64,000 bases of DNA from an uncultured Clostridia bacterium (GTDB lineage: Bacteria > Bacillota > Clostridia > Christensenellales > Aristaeellaceae): NCBI GenBank assembly GCA_934663625.1, contig CAKUKP010000001.1:1-64000 (forward strand). Direction: 5' to 3'. This document shows, piece after piece, positions 17,809-26,993 of this stretch. Position numbers and translations under genes: made by a program. Below the pieces are notes generated by a model. It saw only the letters and a list, made by a program, of their open reading frames with translations. It was not told the DNA's origin and did not search any database. Numbering within the stretch: the stretch's first letter is position 1; every line of letters starts with the position of its first letter.

Positions 17809-17881
17809 ATTATACCATCCATAGTTGCAAAACGCAAGTTATAAGTTTCGTATTGAAATAATTCGCCGGATATGATACAAT
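17809..17881. promoter_or_regulatory. Divergent promoters, MATE operon and lrp-like gene
   Basis: Minus strand: TTGCGT (17832-17837), 17 bases, TATAAT (17809-17814). Plus strand: TTGAAA (17853-17858), 17 bases, TACAAT (17876-17881). The two sit back to back, so one regulator bound here would control both. Confidence 0.7.
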
Positions 17882-17911
17882 GAAAGCAGAATATGGCATG
17901 GAGGTCGGCGC

Positions 17912-18370
17912 ATGTATCTGAGCGGACTGGACGAACTGGATCGAAAAATTCTGGATTTGCTTACGCAGAACGCGCGCTACAGCTATTCGGAACTGGGCGA
18001 GCGGCTGGGGCTTTCGCGCGTGGCGATCAAAAACCGCATGGATGCGCTGGAGCAGCGCGGCGTGATCGAGGGCTACACCGTGATCGTGAATCCGCAGCGC
18101 ACCGGCGGCGCGATTTCCTGCTATTATGAAATCGAGGTTCGCCCCGACGCGCTGGCGGAGGTGATCCGCATACTGAACGATTGCCCCACGGTGACACAGA
18201 TCTACCGCGTGACGGGCGAATGCCGCCTGCACGCGCACGCCGTCGCCGCCGGACAGGACGAACTGGAACGCCTGATGACGCAAGTGCTCGATCGCCTGCC
18301 AGGTCTTATATCCCTGCGTACCAACGTAATCCTGAGCCGCATCAAGGATGTAAAGGGACTGCGACTGTAA
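17912..18370 (+). CDS. Lrp/AsnC family transcriptional regulator
   Basis: A 152-residue regulator of the standard Lrp/AsnC length. The N-terminal winged helix-turn-helix covers residues 8-55 (DELDRKILDLLTQNARYSY, then LSRVAIKNRMDALE), followed by GVIEGYTVIVNPQ and a C-terminal RAM-type ligand domain (about 70-145). It probably senses an amino acid. It is divergent from the MATE pumps and so is a candidate regulator of them. It ends before a bidirectional terminator. Confidence 0.92.
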   Translation: MYLSGLDELDRKILDLLTQNARYSYSELGERLGLSRVAIKNRMDALEQRGVIEGYTVIVNPQRTGGAISCYYEIEVRPDALAEVIRILNDCPTVTQIYRVTGECRLHAHAVAAGQDELERLMTQVLDRLPGLISLRTNVILSRIKDVKGLRL

Positions 18371-18402
18371 AATCAGGTCAAAACGCGCGAATATACGTAA
18401 AA

Positions 18403-18450
18403 AAACCGGCGAACCGCGAAGCCTATGCTTCATCGCGGTTCGCCGGTTTT
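18403..18450. terminator. Bidirectional terminator between lrp-like gene and lplA
   Basis: A long stem (18403-18419 with 18434-18450) carries A-rich and T-rich ends, so it can stop transcription from both converging genes. Confidence 0.85.
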
Positions 18451-18488
18451 CATTATGGATTGCTTCCGCCGGACGGCATTCCGCCGTT

Positions 18489-19454
18489 TTACAGCTGTTG
18501 CTGCAATATGAAATCCGCCAGTTCGTCCAGCTGTTCGTTTTCACCGCGCAGCGCGGCGCTCATCGGTACGGAACCGAAGGCGCAGCCCAACAGCCGCGCG
18601 CTGACCTTGTCCGCCAGTTCGGCGTCGTTCGCATCGGAATATACCTTCAAGCCCTCGATCACGCAGTGGCGCAGCGACAGCAGCAGCTGCACATTGCCCC
18701 ATGCGAAGCGATTTTCAATTTCGATATCAAAGCGCGGCGTTTGACCCAGCCGCCATGCTTCGGACGTTTGCTTCTGATAATAGGGCGCAATCGTCTTCTC
18801 ATCCAGATCGGCGGTTTGCAGTTCCTGATAATCCCCGTAGATTTCGCGGTAGGCGTTCTTCAGCTTTTCCAGCATGATCGCGCAGTCGATTTCCGGAACA
18901 AACTGATTCAGATTGCACACGCGCGAGCGCACGGATTTCGTGCCCTTGCTTTGCAGCTTGCGCGGATCGACGTTCAGATAATTCTGCAGCTTGCTCAGAT
19001 CGGCGTTCAGCAGCAGCGTGCCGTGGTGCTGCCGCACCGCGCCGCGCGTGCAGAAGGCGTTTCCGGAAAACTTCTTTCCATCCGCCAGAAGATCGTTCCT
19101 GCCCGAAAATTCGCAGGGAATCCCCATGGCGCGCACCGCGTTGAGGATCAGATTCATCTGTTTGTTCAGATCATAGCGGTTTTCGCCCATGATGAACGAA
19201 AAATTCAGATTGCCGCAATCGTGATAGACCGCGCCGCCGCCGGTGATTCTGCGCACCAGCTGCACCCGATCCGCATCCATTTTCTGCAAATTGCATTCCG
19301 CCCACGGATTCTGGCTGCGGCCGATGATCACGGCGTTGGCATTGATGTAGAAATACAGCATCGCATCATCCGGCTTTACATGATCCAGAAAATATTCGTC
19401 TACCGCCAGATTCCGCCAGCCATCGTGCGAAGTGGAAACATACAATTGATTCAT
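18489..19454 (-). CDS. lplA: Lipoate-protein ligase
   Basis: Attaches lipoate to the lysine of lipoyl domains via lipoyl-AMP. The 321 residues contain the LplA/BPL catalytic domain with VRRITGGGAVYHD near residue 70, DLLADGKKFSGNAF, and a C-terminal accessory domain, making it the two-domain bacterial LplA. The ATG at 19454 follows GAGGGG. The gene lies 14 bases after a DeoR-type regulator gene in one transcript. A stand-alone lipoyl protein and E1/E2 genes of a 2-oxoacid dehydrogenase are about 20 kb away (39.8-42.1 kb) and would need this ligase. Confidence 0.93.
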   Translation of the reverse strand: MNQLYVSTSHDGWRNLAVDEYFLDHVKPDDAMLYFYINANAVIIGRSQNPWAECNLQKMDADRVQLVRRITGGGAVYHDCGNLNFSFIMGENRYDLNKQMNLILNAVRAMGIPCEFSGRNDLLADGKKFSGNAFCTRGAVRQHHGTLLLNADLSKLQNYLNVDPRKLQSKGTKSVRSRVCNLNQFVPEIDCAIMLEKLKNAYREIYGDYQELQTADLDEKTIAPYYQKQTSEAWRLGQTPRFDIEIENRFAWGNVQLLLSLRHCVIEGLKVYSDANDAELADKVSARLLGCAFGSVPMSAALRGENEQLDELADFILQQQL

Positions 19455-19468
19455 AGTAAGCAATCCCC

Positions 19469-20239
19469 TCAGTCGTTTTCGCCCGCAACGATCACCTGCA
19501 CACCCTTCTGCTTCAGCAGTTCCACGTGCTCGGGCGCAACATTATCATCCGTAATGCACACATCGATCTCCTCCACCCGCAGGTAGGAGCTGAACGCCGT
19601 GCGATTGAATTTGCTGGAGTCCGCCAGACAGATAATGCTTTCCGCGCTTTTCGCGATTTCCTTTTTGATCTCCGCTTCAATTCCCGAAAACACCATCAGG
19701 CCGTATTCAAAGTTCAGCGCGCTGCACCCGATAAAGCACTTGCTGGTGCGATATTTGGCGATGGACTGCATCGCATCCGGCCCGACGTACACATAGGAAT
19801 TGTTTCCCCTTTGCAGCTGACCGCCGGTGCAATAGAGCGTAACGCTCTTGTGCGTGATCAATTCAGCCGCGATCAGGGCATCGTTCGTAATGACGATTAC
19901 ATTTTGATCGATGCATCTGGCGAGTTCCAGCGTCGTAGTGCCCGCATCCAGAAAGATGGTATCGCCATCCTGAATCATTTCCCGCGCCTTTTGTGCGATT
20001 TGATGCTTTTCCGGCACATGCTTCTGCTTGCGCGTCACTACGGGGAATATCTCATCCGTATTGTTCGCCAGAATCGCGCCGCCATGCACCTTATTGACAA
20101 TGTTCATCTGCGCCAGCTTATTCAGATCCAGACGAATCGTTTTTTCCGTAACATTGCATCTTTGTGCCAGGCTGGATACGGTCGTCATACCTTCTTCTTC
20201 AAGTATCGTAACAATGTCCATCAGTCGCTTTGCCAGCAT
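19469..20239 (-). CDS. DeoR family transcriptional regulator
   Basis: A 256-residue DeoR/GlpR-type repressor. The N-terminal helix-turn-helix (residues 5-57) carries MTTVSSLAQRCNVTEKTIRLDLNKL and VNKVHGGAIL. The C-terminal sugar-phosphate-isomerase-like sensor (about 75-235) has DTIFLDAGTTTLELA and VITNDALIAAEL. Regulators of this kind respond to phosphorylated sugars. It shares a promoter with lplA and lies directly downstream of the GRE operon, so it is the likely local regulator of the metabolic operons at 20-42 kb; that is inference. Confidence 0.92.
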   Translation of the reverse strand: MLAKRLMDIVTILEEEGMTTVSSLAQRCNVTEKTIRLDLNKLAQMNIVNKVHGGAILANNTDEIFPVVTRKQKHVPEKHQIAQKAREMIQDGDTIFLDAGTTTLELARCIDQNVIVITNDALIAAELITHKSVTLYCTGGQLQRGNNSYVYVGPDAMQSIAKYRTSKCFIGCSALNFEYGLMVFSGIEAEIKKEIAKSAESIICLADSSKFNRTAFSSYLRVEEIDVCITDDNVAPEHVELLKQKGVQVIVAGEND

Positions 20240-20342
20240 GAATTACCACTCCTATCGGTGAACTTGATTTTGAACCGTTCCGCCCGAATACCAATCAAAA
20301 TCACACACAATTATCCTTAAATTCCGCACATTCGTGTATAAT

Positions 20343-20371
20343 ATTATACGCTTTCATAACCCTCAAGGCAA
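20343..20371 (-). promoter_or_regulatory. Promoter of the deoR-lplA operon
   Basis: TTGCCT (20366-20371), 17-base spacer, TATAAT (20343-20348) on the minus strand. The -10 lies in a palindrome, GTATAATATTATAC, which could serve as an operator. Confidence 0.7.
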
Positions 20372-20444
20372 TACATTTTTTGATTTCACAACCCAAAAAT
20401 CACCGTTTTTATCCGATTTCTTTGCGCATTATCGATTATGTTTT

Positions 20445-21368
20445 TCAAGCGGAAACGCCGCCGCCGCACAAAACCCGTTCCACGATCGATCTGAGCTTCC
20501 GCATATGTTCTTCCTCGGGCGGCGCGATCTGCGCAAGCGTATATTCAAGCCCCAGCTGTGCATATTTACCCATGCCGTACTGATGATAGGGCAAAAGTTC
20601 CAGCTCGCGCGCACCGATATCCGCCACGAAGCGCGCCGTTTCGGCGATGTTCTGTTCGGAATCGTTCAGATCGGGGATCACGGGCGTTCGGAACACGATG
20701 CGCGCGCCGGACGCCGCCAATCTTCGGGCATTTTCCAAAATCTGCGCGTTGTCCCTGCCCGTCAGCGCACGGTGCGCATCCGGATTCATGTGCTTCAGAT
20801 CGAAAAAGAACAGATCCACGTGCGCCCGAACCGCCTCAAATGCGCTCCACGGCACGCAGCCGCAGGTTTCAATCGCCGTATGCATCCCCTCATCGTGCGC
20901 CCGTTGCAGCAGCGCGCAGGCGAAATCGCGCTGAAGCAGCGCTTCACCGCCGGACAGCGTAAGCCCGCCGCCGGAGCGGCGGAAGAAGTGAAAATCACGG
21001 CGTACCTCATCCATCACTTCTTCCACGCGCATACTGCGGCCTACGATTTCGCGCGCGCCCGCCGCGCAGACCGCCGCGCAGCGCCCGCATGATGTGCAAA
21101 CGTCCCAGCGCATCGCCGCCGCGCCTTCCGAAAAGCGGCAGGCGCCGCTTTCACATACCGATGCGCATGCGCCGCAGCCCACGCATTTCGCGCTTTGCAG
21201 CCGAAGCTGCGGCGTTGCCAGCATTCCCTCCGGATTGGCGCACCATTTGCAGCGCAGCCCGCAGCCCTTCAGAAATACGATGGTGCGAATGCCATCGCCA
21301 TCGTGCATGTTGTAGCGCTGAATGTTAAACACCGTGCCGCGAACGGCTTCAAACCGGTTATCCGCCAT
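20445..21368 (-). CDS. Glycyl radical enzyme activase (radical SAM)
   Basis: A 307-residue radical SAM enzyme that abstracts hydrogen from the glycine of its partner to create the radical. The SAM cluster is CGLRCKWC (Cys36, Cys40, Cys43 set). It is followed by an inserted two-cluster ferredoxin domain (Cys62/65/68/72 and Cys91/94/97/101), as in activases of dehydratase-type GREs and unlike the short PflA. LTLSGGEALLQ and the DLFFFDLKHM strand are typical. It starts ten bases after the GRE stop codon and is the last gene of the operon. Confidence 0.95.
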   Translation of the reverse strand: MADNRFEAVRGTVFNIQRYNMHDGDGIRTIVFLKGCGLRCKWCANPEGMLATPQLRLQSAKCVGCGACASVCESGACRFSEGAAAMRWDVCTSCGRCAAVCAAGAREIVGRSMRVEEVMDEVRRDFHFFRRSGGGLTLSGGEALLQRDFACALLQRAHDEGMHTAIETCGCVPWSAFEAVRAHVDLFFFDLKHMNPDAHRALTGRDNAQILENARRLAASGARIVFRTPVIPDLNDSEQNIAETARFVADIGARELELLPYHQYGMGKYAQLGLEYTLAQIAPPEEEHMRKLRSIVERVLCGGGVSA

Positions 21369-21378
21369 TTTCGTATCC

Positions 21379-23763
21379 TCACACGCCCTGATACTCCGTG
21401 CGCAGAATGATCTGCTGCTGCACCTCCGCGCTCAGTTCCGTATAAAACGCGCTGTACCCCGCCACGCGCACCACCAGATCACGATAGTTTTCCGGATGCT
21501 TCTGCGCATCCAGCAGCGTTTGCCGAGATACCACGTTGAACTGCACCTGCGCGCCGTGAATATCACAGTAGCCGCGCAGCATCTGCACGAATTTGCCGAG
21601 ATCATCGCGCTTATCCAGCGCGTTGGCGGCAAATTTCTGGTTGTAGATCAAACCCTTCATCAGGCGCACGTGATCGACCCGCGCCACGGATTCCATGCTC
21701 GCCGTCGGCCCATGGCAATCGCGTCCGGCGGAGGGAGAACAGCCCTCGGCCAGCGGCGTGCCCGCCAGACGTCCATCCGGCGTAGCGCCCGCCAGCGCAC
21801 CGAAGCCAATGTTGGCGGTAATCGCCGTCAAGCCCGCCGTAAACCGGCCGCCGCGCGCATTTTCATACTTTTCCAGCTCATCCAGACATACATCCACGGC
21901 GAATCGCGCCAGCAGATCCACTTCCAGCACATCGTTTCCATATTTGGGCGCATCGTTGATCAACCGCAGGCGCAGGGTTTCGCAGCCTTCGAAATTCCGG
22001 CTCAGCGCGCGGCGCAATTCCGCGGGATCGATCAGCCGATCTTCGTATACGAATTTGCGGATCGCCTCCATGCTGTCCGCGGCGTTCGCAACGCCCACAA
22101 GCCCCGGGCAGGTGAAATTGTAGCGCGCGCCGCCCGCGGTAACATCCCGTCCGGATTCCACGCAGCTATCGTAGAGTATGGACACCAGCGGAATCGGCAT
22201 GATTTCGCGATTCACAACATCGATCAGGTTATTTTCAATCACGTTGTGATGAATGAAATACGCCGCCTGTTCGCGATACGCCCGCTGGAAATCTTCGAAG
22301 CTGTGATGTTCCTCCAGCAAACCGGTATGCGGGCCAACCTGCCTGCCGGTCATCTGGCATTTGCCATCGTGAATGGCCAGTTCCACCAGCTTGCCCAGCG
22401 AAATATAACCGCCGTTCGCGCGCATCCACATATCCACCACGGAATTTTCCACGCAGCCGATCGGCGCATAATTGCGCGCCTCCTTCAGCGGTATGCCGTG
22501 CGCAACCAGCGTCTGTATGCCGATATCTTCATTGAAGATCACCGGATGACCCGTACCCATTCGCAAATTTTCGCACACGCACCGTAAAAAGCGTTCGGAT
22601 GTGGTGGACGAAATTCGCACGGAAAAATTCGGCTCGTACAGGCGGCAATGCCGGTGCGCGTCCAGACACATATACGAAAGCGCGTTCACGGATTCGCAGC
22701 CGTTGGCGTCGATGCCGCCGATGATGATATTTTCGCCCATCGGGAAGCCCGCCAGAATGCGCGCCGTCGCCAGTTTGTACAGCTTTACCATCTCGGCGAA
22801 TTTCAGCCAGAAGCAATCGAGCACTTCCTGCATCTTCGCCTTGTCCGCGCCCGCATCCAAATCCGCTTTCAGATAGGGATAGGCAAACTGATCGAGCCGC
22901 CCTACCGTTACCGCCGCGCCGTCGGTTTCAATCTGCGCCGCCAGCTGGATAAACCAGACGCATTGCAGCGCTTCCTGAAAGCTTCGCGCGGGGTATTCCG
23001 GCACGCGCATACAGGTTTCATAAATGCCCATCAGTTCTTCCCGACGCGCCGGATCCGCTTCCGCCTCCGCCTGCCGCTTCGCCGTTTCCGCATAGCGGTG
23101 CGCCCATACGATCACAGCTTCCAGACAAATGACCGCCGCGCGGTAAAACAGATCGCGTTCCATATCCTGCGTATCGCTCAGATCCAGCGCAGCGCGCTTT
23201 TCCTCCACTTCGCGAATGATATCGCGCAGACCGCGCTTCAATATCTTTTCATGGTGCATGATAACGTGCCCCAGACCGGTATCCTCGTGCGCGCTCACGG
23301 AAAATACGCCCGCTTCCATGCGCACGCGGCGCGTTTCCTCCGGCATCTGGGCAAACAGCCGTTCGCTCAGGGTGCGGCCGTGCCAGTAGGGAAAGATTGC
23401 AAGCAGCTTTTCGCGCGTTTCATCGTCCAGTTCAAAGCGGTCATAATCGCGGGTGGTCAGCGTATCCAGCTCTTCCTCCAGCCAGCGGGTGGACATTTCG
23501 GGAAACACAGGACAGCTGCGGCGCTTGCTTCCATACTGACCGACGATCAATTCATCGGGGAAGATGGGGCAGGTAATCCGAGAAAGCACCTCCATCAGGC
23601 AGCGCGCGCGGCGCAGCAGGGGCGGCAGATCATCGGTTGCGCGGTATACCTCCGTCACGATCGCCGCGCGCTCCGCGCACACCTTGGGTCTGGCGGAAAA
23701 CACGGCCTCTCGCAGCCGCTTTACGCGCTGGGTCGCTTCAAATTCAATGGATTGAATTTCCAT
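21379..23763 (-). CDS. Glycyl radical enzyme, dehydratase/eliminase type, substrate unknown
   Basis: A 794-residue oxygen-sensitive radical enzyme of the PFL/glycerol-dehydratase superfamily. The thiyl-radical cysteine lies in APIGCVENS (Cys437) with the Glu439 found in eliminating members; the glycyl motif RVAGYSAFYTEL puts the radical at Gly769. GCVE excludes pyruvate formate-lyase (Cys-Cys) and arylacetate decarboxylases. The loop after it (NSVVDMWMRANGG) differs from what I recall of the glycerol, propanediol, choline and hydroxyproline enzymes. The ATG at 23763 follows GGAGGAAACAGAT. Neighbouring dehydrogenases suggest a polyol or cyclitol-acid substrate. No microcompartment genes are nearby. 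Confidence 0.93.
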   Translation of the reverse strand: MEIQSIEFEATQRVKRLREAVFSARPKVCAERAAIVTEVYRATDDLPPLLRRARCLMEVLSRITCPIFPDELIVGQYGSKRRSCPVFPEMSTRWLEEELDTLTTRDYDRFELDDETREKLLAIFPYWHGRTLSERLFAQMPEETRRVRMEAGVFSVSAHEDTGLGHVIMHHEKILKRGLRDIIREVEEKRAALDLSDTQDMERDLFYRAAVICLEAVIVWAHRYAETAKRQAEAEADPARREELMGIYETCMRVPEYPARSFQEALQCVWFIQLAAQIETDGAAVTVGRLDQFAYPYLKADLDAGADKAKMQEVLDCFWLKFAEMVKLYKLATARILAGFPMGENIIIGGIDANGCESVNALSYMCLDAHRHCRLYEPNFSVRISSTTSERFLRCVCENLRMGTGHPVIFNEDIGIQTLVAHGIPLKEARNYAPIGCVENSVVDMWMRANGGYISLGKLVELAIHDGKCQMTGRQVGPHTGLLEEHHSFEDFQRAYREQAAYFIHHNVIENNLIDVVNREIMPIPLVSILYDSCVESGRDVTAGGARYNFTCPGLVGVANAADSMEAIRKFVYEDRLIDPAELRRALSRNFEGCETLRLRLINDAPKYGNDVLEVDLLARFAVDVCLDELEKYENARGGRFTAGLTAITANIGFGALAGATPDGRLAGTPLAEGCSPSAGRDCHGPTASMESVARVDHVRLMKGLIYNQKFAANALDKRDDLGKFVQMLRGYCDIHGAQVQFNVVSRQTLLDAQKHPENYRDLVVRVAGYSAFYTELSAEVQQQIILRTEYQGV

Positions 23764-23806
23764 ATCTGTTTCCTCCATTCATCGCCGAAACCATCGGCTT
23801 CCGCGA

Positions 23807-24826
23807 TCAGTGCCGTATGTGAATCAACTGCTTTTTCAGGAAGGATTCCTTCGTCGCCAGCACAACGCGCGTGCTGGAAGTACCATCGCTCGCCAGCAGC
23901 TGCGGCTTGCAGCCCGTTTCAATGCAGCGGAAAAATTCTTCCATTTCCGCCAGGAACGCCTGCTGGAAGCGCTCGCGGAATTCCGCGACGCACTCCTGCG
24001 TCACGCCGTCCCTGCCGTAAATCATCGCCAGATTCTTCTGCGGCACGGGACTGATGCGGATCGCGCCCTCCGTACCGATGATTTCCGTTTCGATATGATA
24101 GCCGTGCACGGCGGTACGACCGGTATGCAGCATGCCCATCGTGCCGTTTTCCAGTTCATACAGCGCGCAGCCCACTTCGATATCGTTGTAATCGGCGAAT
24201 TCCGGAAAGGCGTAATTGCCGCCGGTCGCAAATACGGTATTGGCACGCGAACCCAGGAACCAGTGAATCAAATCCACATCATGCACGCCCATGGCGACGA
24301 ACAGCCCGCTGCTGTACTTTTCCATTTCCAGCACCTTCGGCACGGAGCTGATGGGATCGATGCCCGTGGCCTTCACCAGATAGGGCTTGCCGATGCAACC
24401 TTCCTCGATCTTGCGTTTGGCATAAACATAGGAAGGATCATAGCGACGCATGAAGCCCATCATGAACACCTGTTCCGGATGTTCCGCCACGATCTTTTCA
24501 ATTTCCAGACATTCCGCCACATCCACGCCCATCGGTTTTTCAACGAACACATGCTTGCCCTTTTTCAGCGCTTTGATGGCCTGCGGCGCATGCAGCGCGG
24601 TGGAGGTAACGATCACAACCGCATCGATATCCGCCTTTTCCAGCATTTCATCAAAATCTGTAAAGCAATCCTTCACGCCCAACGCTTCGCGCGCAAATGC
24701 AAGTTCAGCGGGTACAATGCTGCACGCTGCGGTAATTTCCGCGGACGGAATCTGCTGCGCAATGTTCCGCGCGTGCATCGCGCCCATTCTGCCAAGTCCC
24801 GCAACGCCAACTCGAATCTTCGCCAT
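23807..24826 (-). CDS. Gfo/Idh/MocA family dehydrogenase
   Basis: A 339-residue NAD(P)-dependent oxidoreductase. The Rossmann loop is GVAGLGRMGAMHARN, the EKP motif is VFVEKPMGV near residue 97, and the active-site helix has MGVHDVDLIHWFLG, with Asp and His in the positions used by inositol 2-dehydrogenases. It resembles inositol-dehydrogenase-like members and probably oxidises a secondary hydroxyl of a sugar or cyclitol. It lies between the shikimate-dehydrogenase-like gene and the GRE in one operon. Confidence 0.9.
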   Translation of the reverse strand: MAKIRVGVAGLGRMGAMHARNIAQQIPSAEITAACSIVPAELAFAREALGVKDCFTDFDEMLEKADIDAVVIVTSTALHAPQAIKALKKGKHVFVEKPMGVDVAECLEIEKIVAEHPEQVFMMGFMRRYDPSYVYAKRKIEEGCIGKPYLVKATGIDPISSVPKVLEMEKYSSGLFVAMGVHDVDLIHWFLGSRANTVFATGGNYAFPEFADYNDIEVGCALYELENGTMGMLHTGRTAVHGYHIETEIIGTEGAIRISPVPQKNLAMIYGRDGVTQECVAEFRERFQQAFLAEMEEFFRCIETGCKPQLLASDGTSSTRVVLATKESFLKKQLIHIRH

Positions 24827-24884
24827 GATGTTTTCTCCCCCTTATCGCACTCAAAAGCCTGTTTCGATCTACAGCGCCTTTTGC

Positions 24885-25754
24885 TTATCCCTTTACATCC
24901 GCCTCCACGCGCCCCAACGCCTGCATCAGCGTCGTTTCGTCCACGGTTTTGCCCGTCCAGATTTCAAAGGCGCGCTTTGCCTGTCCGACCGACATCCGCG
25001 CGCCGTTCATCGTGCGCGCGCCGTGCTCGCGGGCGGTTTTGAGCAGGGGCGTTTCCCACGGCGCATAAACCACATGATAGAAAAACTTCGTATCATCGAT
25101 CAGAGAAGCATCGAAATCATGTTCCTTAACCGCGTTGGTCGCCATGCCCACGGGCGTAACATCGATAATCAGATCGCTTTCCCGAATCTGGCGGTTCAGA
25201 TTTTCCCGCGTCAGCAGCGCCGCATCCGCAATGCCCGCGCTGCGCCGGTTCATCTGCGCCGCGCACGCCTCGGCGCGATCCAGCGTGCGGTTCAGCCAGG
25301 TTACATGACCCGCGCGTTCCTCGCTCAGCGTCAGCCAGACCGGTCCGGAAACTGCGCCCGCGCCCAACACCGTGACCCGCCGACCCTCCACGGGTACGCC
25401 CGCATCCTTCAGCGACTGGCGGAAACCGAAATAATCCGTGTTGCTGCCGTGAAGCCTGCCGTTTTCATCGATCCTTACGGTGTTGACGGCGTTCAGCAGC
25501 CGCGCTTCCGCATCGATCTCATCCAGATATTCCATGATCGCCTGCTTGTAGGGCATCGTTACGTTGAAGCCCGCCGCGCCCAGCGCCTTCAGCCCCGCCA
25601 CGGCCTGCGGAAGCTGCTGCGGCGGAAATTCAAACAGCAGATAGGCGTAATCCGCGCCGATCACCTCCGCAAAGGTACTCATAATCATCGGGGTGCGCGC
25701 TACGCGATTGGGGTATCCGATCGCGCCCAGAAGTCGGGTTTTACTGTTCGTCAT
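24885..25754 (-). CDS. Shikimate/quinate dehydrogenase-like protein
   Basis: A 289-residue AroE-family enzyme. The substrate domain has GFNVTMPYK with the catalytic Lys70, NAVNTV, and GSNTDYFGF with Asp107. The nucleotide loop is GAGAVSGP (usually GAGGAA), and the C-terminal MSVGQAKRAFEIWTG is typical. AroE interconverts shikimate and 3-dehydroshikimate; paralogues in catabolic clusters oxidise quinate or act on other cyclic hydroxyacids. Because it sits inside a degradative operon with two Gfo/Idh dehydrogenases and a GRE, a catabolic rather than aromatic-biosynthesis role is likely. Confidence 0.88.
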   Translation of the reverse strand: MTNSKTRLLGAIGYPNRVARTPMIMSTFAEVIGADYAYLLFEFPPQQLPQAVAGLKALGAAGFNVTMPYKQAIMEYLDEIDAEARLLNAVNTVRIDENGRLHGSNTDYFGFRQSLKDAGVPVEGRRVTVLGAGAVSGPVWLTLSEERAGHVTWLNRTLDRAEACAAQMNRRSAGIADAALLTRENLNRQIRESDLIIDVTPVGMATNAVKEHDFDASLIDDTKFFYHVVYAPWETPLLKTAREHGARTMNGARMSVGQAKRAFEIWTGKTVDETTLMQALGRVEADVKG

Positions 25755-25811
25755 CGTTGCCGTACCGCCTTTCAGGTGTTTTCTCCGAATTTTATACGCT
25801 GTTTTCAGCCC

Positions 25812-26942
25812 TTACAGGGCTTTATCGTCATCAAAGAATACAGGCTTGCCCGTGCGTCCGGATTCCAGCACGGCTTCCGCCACGCGGCTGACCATGTACG
25901 CCTGTTCCGGCAGTACCGACGGACGGCCGTTATTCAGAATCGCATTGAACCAGCTTCTGAACTCCAGCGCGGGCGCGCTGCCCATCAGTTCGTTGCGCGC
26001 CTGATGATCGTCCAGCAGATATCTGTGCGGCAGATCCGGCCGCAGCGTAACCATATCCCCATTGACGATGGTGTTGATGATATAATCGAAGCTGCCGTAG
26101 CCGAAATCGCCGGTGATCTGCTCCGCGCCGCCGCAGGTGCCGCAGAGCGTGGTCATCGCCTCGCGCGCATCGCGCAGGTTCAGCGCATAGGATGCTTCGA
26201 TCAGCAGCGTCGCGCCGTTGCGCATCCGCACAAAGCCCATCGCCGAATCCTCCACATTGAAGTTCTCCGGATCCCAGCGGCCGAACACATTGCCCTCCGG
26301 TTTATCCGCCAGCTTATGAAAAACGCTGCCCGTTACGGATTCCACTTCATAGTTGTTCATAAACCACAGCGCCAGATCGATGGCGTGTACGCCGATATCC
26401 AGCATGGGACCGCCGCTTTTGCCCGCGGAGAGGAAATTTCCCCAGGTGGGCGCGCGGCGGCGGCGCGTGGCGTGCGCCTTCGCATAATAGATTTCGCCCA
26501 GCATGCCCGATTCGCACGCCTGCTTGATGGCCTGCGAATCATGGCGGAAACGGTTCTGATAGCTGATTGAGAGCAGCTTGCCGGTTTCCCGATGCACGCG
26601 GATCATTTCCCGCGCCGCTTCGAGCGTATCGGCGATGGGCTTTTCGCACAGCACATGCTTGCCCGCGCGCATCGCCGCGATGGATACCGGCGCGTGCGTG
26701 ATATTCGGCGTGCACACATGCACCACATCGATGCGATCATCGGCCAGAAGTTCTTCCACCGTTGCGTATACGCGCACATCGCCTTCGCACTTCTGCGCAA
26801 GCGCCTGCGCGCGCGCCGGATCCAGATCCTGCAGCGCCACGAGCCGCGCAAGATCCGCATTGGCGCGGATGGCCGGAATATGCTTCATTCCGGCGATTCC
26901 GCCGCAGCCGACAATGGCCACATTCAAACGATTGTTCATCAT
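25812..26942 (-). CDS. Gfo/Idh/MocA family dehydrogenase
   Basis: A 376-residue oxidoreductase. The Rossmann loop is AIVGCGGIAGMKH, the EKP motif is LCEKPIAD near residue 98, and the active-site segment MLDIGVHAIDLALWFM supplies the family's Asp-His pair. It is longer and clearly different from the Gfo/Idh protein two genes on, so the operon probably performs two distinct oxidations or an oxidation-reduction pair. GGAGGACAGG precedes two adjacent ATGs; the first is annotated. Confidence 0.9.
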   Translation of the reverse strand: MMNNRLNVAIVGCGGIAGMKHIPAIRANADLARLVALQDLDPARAQALAQKCEGDVRVYATVEELLADDRIDVVHVCTPNITHAPVSIAAMRAGKHVLCEKPIADTLEAAREMIRVHRETGKLLSISYQNRFRHDSQAIKQACESGMLGEIYYAKAHATRRRRAPTWGNFLSAGKSGGPMLDIGVHAIDLALWFMNNYEVESVTGSVFHKLADKPEGNVFGRWDPENFNVEDSAMGFVRMRNGATLLIEASYALNLRDAREAMTTLCGTCGGAEQITGDFGYGSFDYIINTIVNGDMVTLRPDLPHRYLLDDHQARNELMGSAPALEFRSWFNAILNNGRPSVLPEQAYMVSRVAEAVLESGRTGKPVFFDDDKAL

Positions 26943-26993
26943 CTGTATACCTGTCCTCCAATTGATAGCTTCCAGTTTTACACAACCGCCCCC

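Noticed and set aside
21379..23763. Assignment of the GRE as hydroxyproline dehydratase (HypD) because proC is in the window
   Set aside because: The sequence around the radical cysteine differs from HypD (APIGCVENS rather than TSGCVETG), and proC is 18 kb away in an unrelated operon.
24450..26570. A 706-codon open frame on the + strand
   Set aside because: It spans the antisense of three clear minus-strand dehydrogenase genes and has no ribosome site or recognisable domain; such frames are frequent in GC-rich coding DNA.
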